Positions 5,130-5,763 of a DNA stretch of 5,763 nt are shown piece by piece. The notes beneath the pieces are model-generated. The model was not told the origin of the DNA and searched no databases. It was given only the letters and a program-made list of their open reading frames with translations. This stretch comes from JAJNBK01 sp035642715 (GTDB taxonomy: Archaea; Thermoproteota; Nitrososphaeria; Nitrososphaerales; Nitrososphaeraceae), in contig DASQRW010000021.1 in the NCBI GenBank assembly GCA_035642715.1, forward strand, positions 1 through 5,763. Direction: 5' to 3'. Numbering within the stretch: the first letter of the stretch is position 1; each line of letters begins with the position of its first letter. Made by a program: the position numbers and the translations under genes.

Positions 5130-5763
5130 ATGAGTGAAGTATGGAATAAAGTCTACAAATCAGATAGCACTTTCTTTGGAGAAGAGCCTAGCAACTTTGC
5201 CTTACTTTGTTTTAATCATATGAAAACTAACAATGCAACTAAAGTATTGGAGCTAGGAGCCGGCCACAGTAGAGATACAACATTTTTTGCATCAAATGGA
5301 ATTGAAGTAGAGGCATTAGATTATTCTGTAGATGCTGTTGCGATACTGGATAAGATAGCAAAGGAAAAAAAGGCTGCCAATAAAACCACAAATCTTTGAT
5401 GTCACGAGCCCACTTCCATTTCAAGATGGCAATTTTTATGCGGTATATTCACACATGCTCTTTAACATGAAGTTTTCACTAGACGAGCTTCATTTTATAT
5501 TTTCAGAAATAAGAAGAGTACTAAAACCAAAAGGTTTGAACTTCTTTTCTGTCAGAAACTACAATGACAAATCCTACGGCAAAGGTAGAAGAGAGGTAGT
5601 AGATAAAGAAGACATCTATGATATAAATGGCTTTCAAATCTGATTCTTTACAGAAAAGGAGATACAAGATTTGACAACAGAAGAAGGCTTTGAATTACTC
5701 TGGATAAAAGAAGAATATGAAGAACCAGTTACACTTTATCTTGTATCTAGCAGAAAAAAGTGT
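5130..5763 (+). pseudogene. SAM-dependent class I methyltransferase, frameshifted and with an internal stop (runs off the right edge)
   Basis: The first 80 or so codons (MSEVWNKVYKSDSTFFGEEP onward) encode the start of a Rossmann-fold methyltransferase. Motif I is VLELGAGHSRD at residues 39-49, and an acidic residue ends the second strand in ALDYS. The frame stops at TGA 5397-5399, but one base later homology continues as IFDVTSPLPF, AVYSHMLFNMKFS and IRRVLKPKG, the usual motif II-III region. Removing one A from the seven-A run at 5365-5371 joins the two parts. A second lesion is the TGA at 5641-5643 in YDINGFQI-stop-FFTEKEIQDL, where the frame simply continues; a CGA to TGA change would explain it. 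Motif I also reads AGHSRD where family members normally have a third glycine (GxGxG). The C-terminus reaches VTLYLVSSRKK at the window edge, where little is missing. Substrate unknown. Confidence 0.85.

Noticed and set aside
5239..5424. Minus-strand frame inside the methyltransferase
   Set aside because: A shadow of the methyltransferase coding sequence with an unnatural Trp/Gln/Leu-rich composition.
5641..5643. TGA read as selenocysteine
   Set aside because: The position is a probable arginine outside the active site, no hairpin of that kind was seen, and the gene carries other lesions.

Overview
The window looks like a piece of a low-GC thaumarchaeal (Nitrososphaeria) chromosome. The ribosomal protein L2 is of the archaeal type (HPHGGGRHQHIGR). 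The gene divergent from it opens with the N-domain of an archaeal Cdc48/VAT AAA+ ATPase. The genes have TTG/GTG starts and short or absent leaders. The AT-rich, loosely packed DNA would fit a soil lineage such as Nitrosocosmicus, but that placement is inference from base composition and the style of the relics; no marker here settles the genus.

Positions 1-2821 are ordinary, well-kept chromosome. A partial cdc48 runs leftward off the window. Its divergent partner rpl2 reads right, and the two share an upstream region holding three perfect copies of an 11-bp AT-rich repeat. After a 307-base spacer comes nth (endonuclease III, all catalytic and iron-sulfur residues present). Its 3' end overlaps by 47 bases the 3' end of a convergent gene for a secreted, C-terminally membrane-anchored protein of unknown function.

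Positions 2822-5763 are a different kind of DNA: a long AT-rich gap followed by a run of broken genes. The gap contains two diverged copies of a 39-bp GC-richer sequence exactly 449 bp apart, and a cluster of a 10-bp motif (GATGCGGAAA) between them. The second copy of the 39-bp repeat lies about 15 bases before the point where a heavy-metal P-type ATPase gene begins abruptly, already missing most of its protein. That fragment also has a one-base frameshift near its end. A 31-codon stub of ccdA follows. A short intact DUF1059 gene reads leftward. The last gene is a SAM-dependent methyltransferase with a frameshift in a run of seven A, an in-frame TGA, and a changed motif I glycine; it continues off the right edge.

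The right half therefore reads as a decaying region, probably shaped by rearrangement or loss of a mobile element, in which only the DUF1059 gene still looks functional. No tRNA, rRNA, CRISPR array or intact transposase was seen. I did not find a convincing new biological system; the repeat structures next to the ATPase truncation are the most unusual feature.
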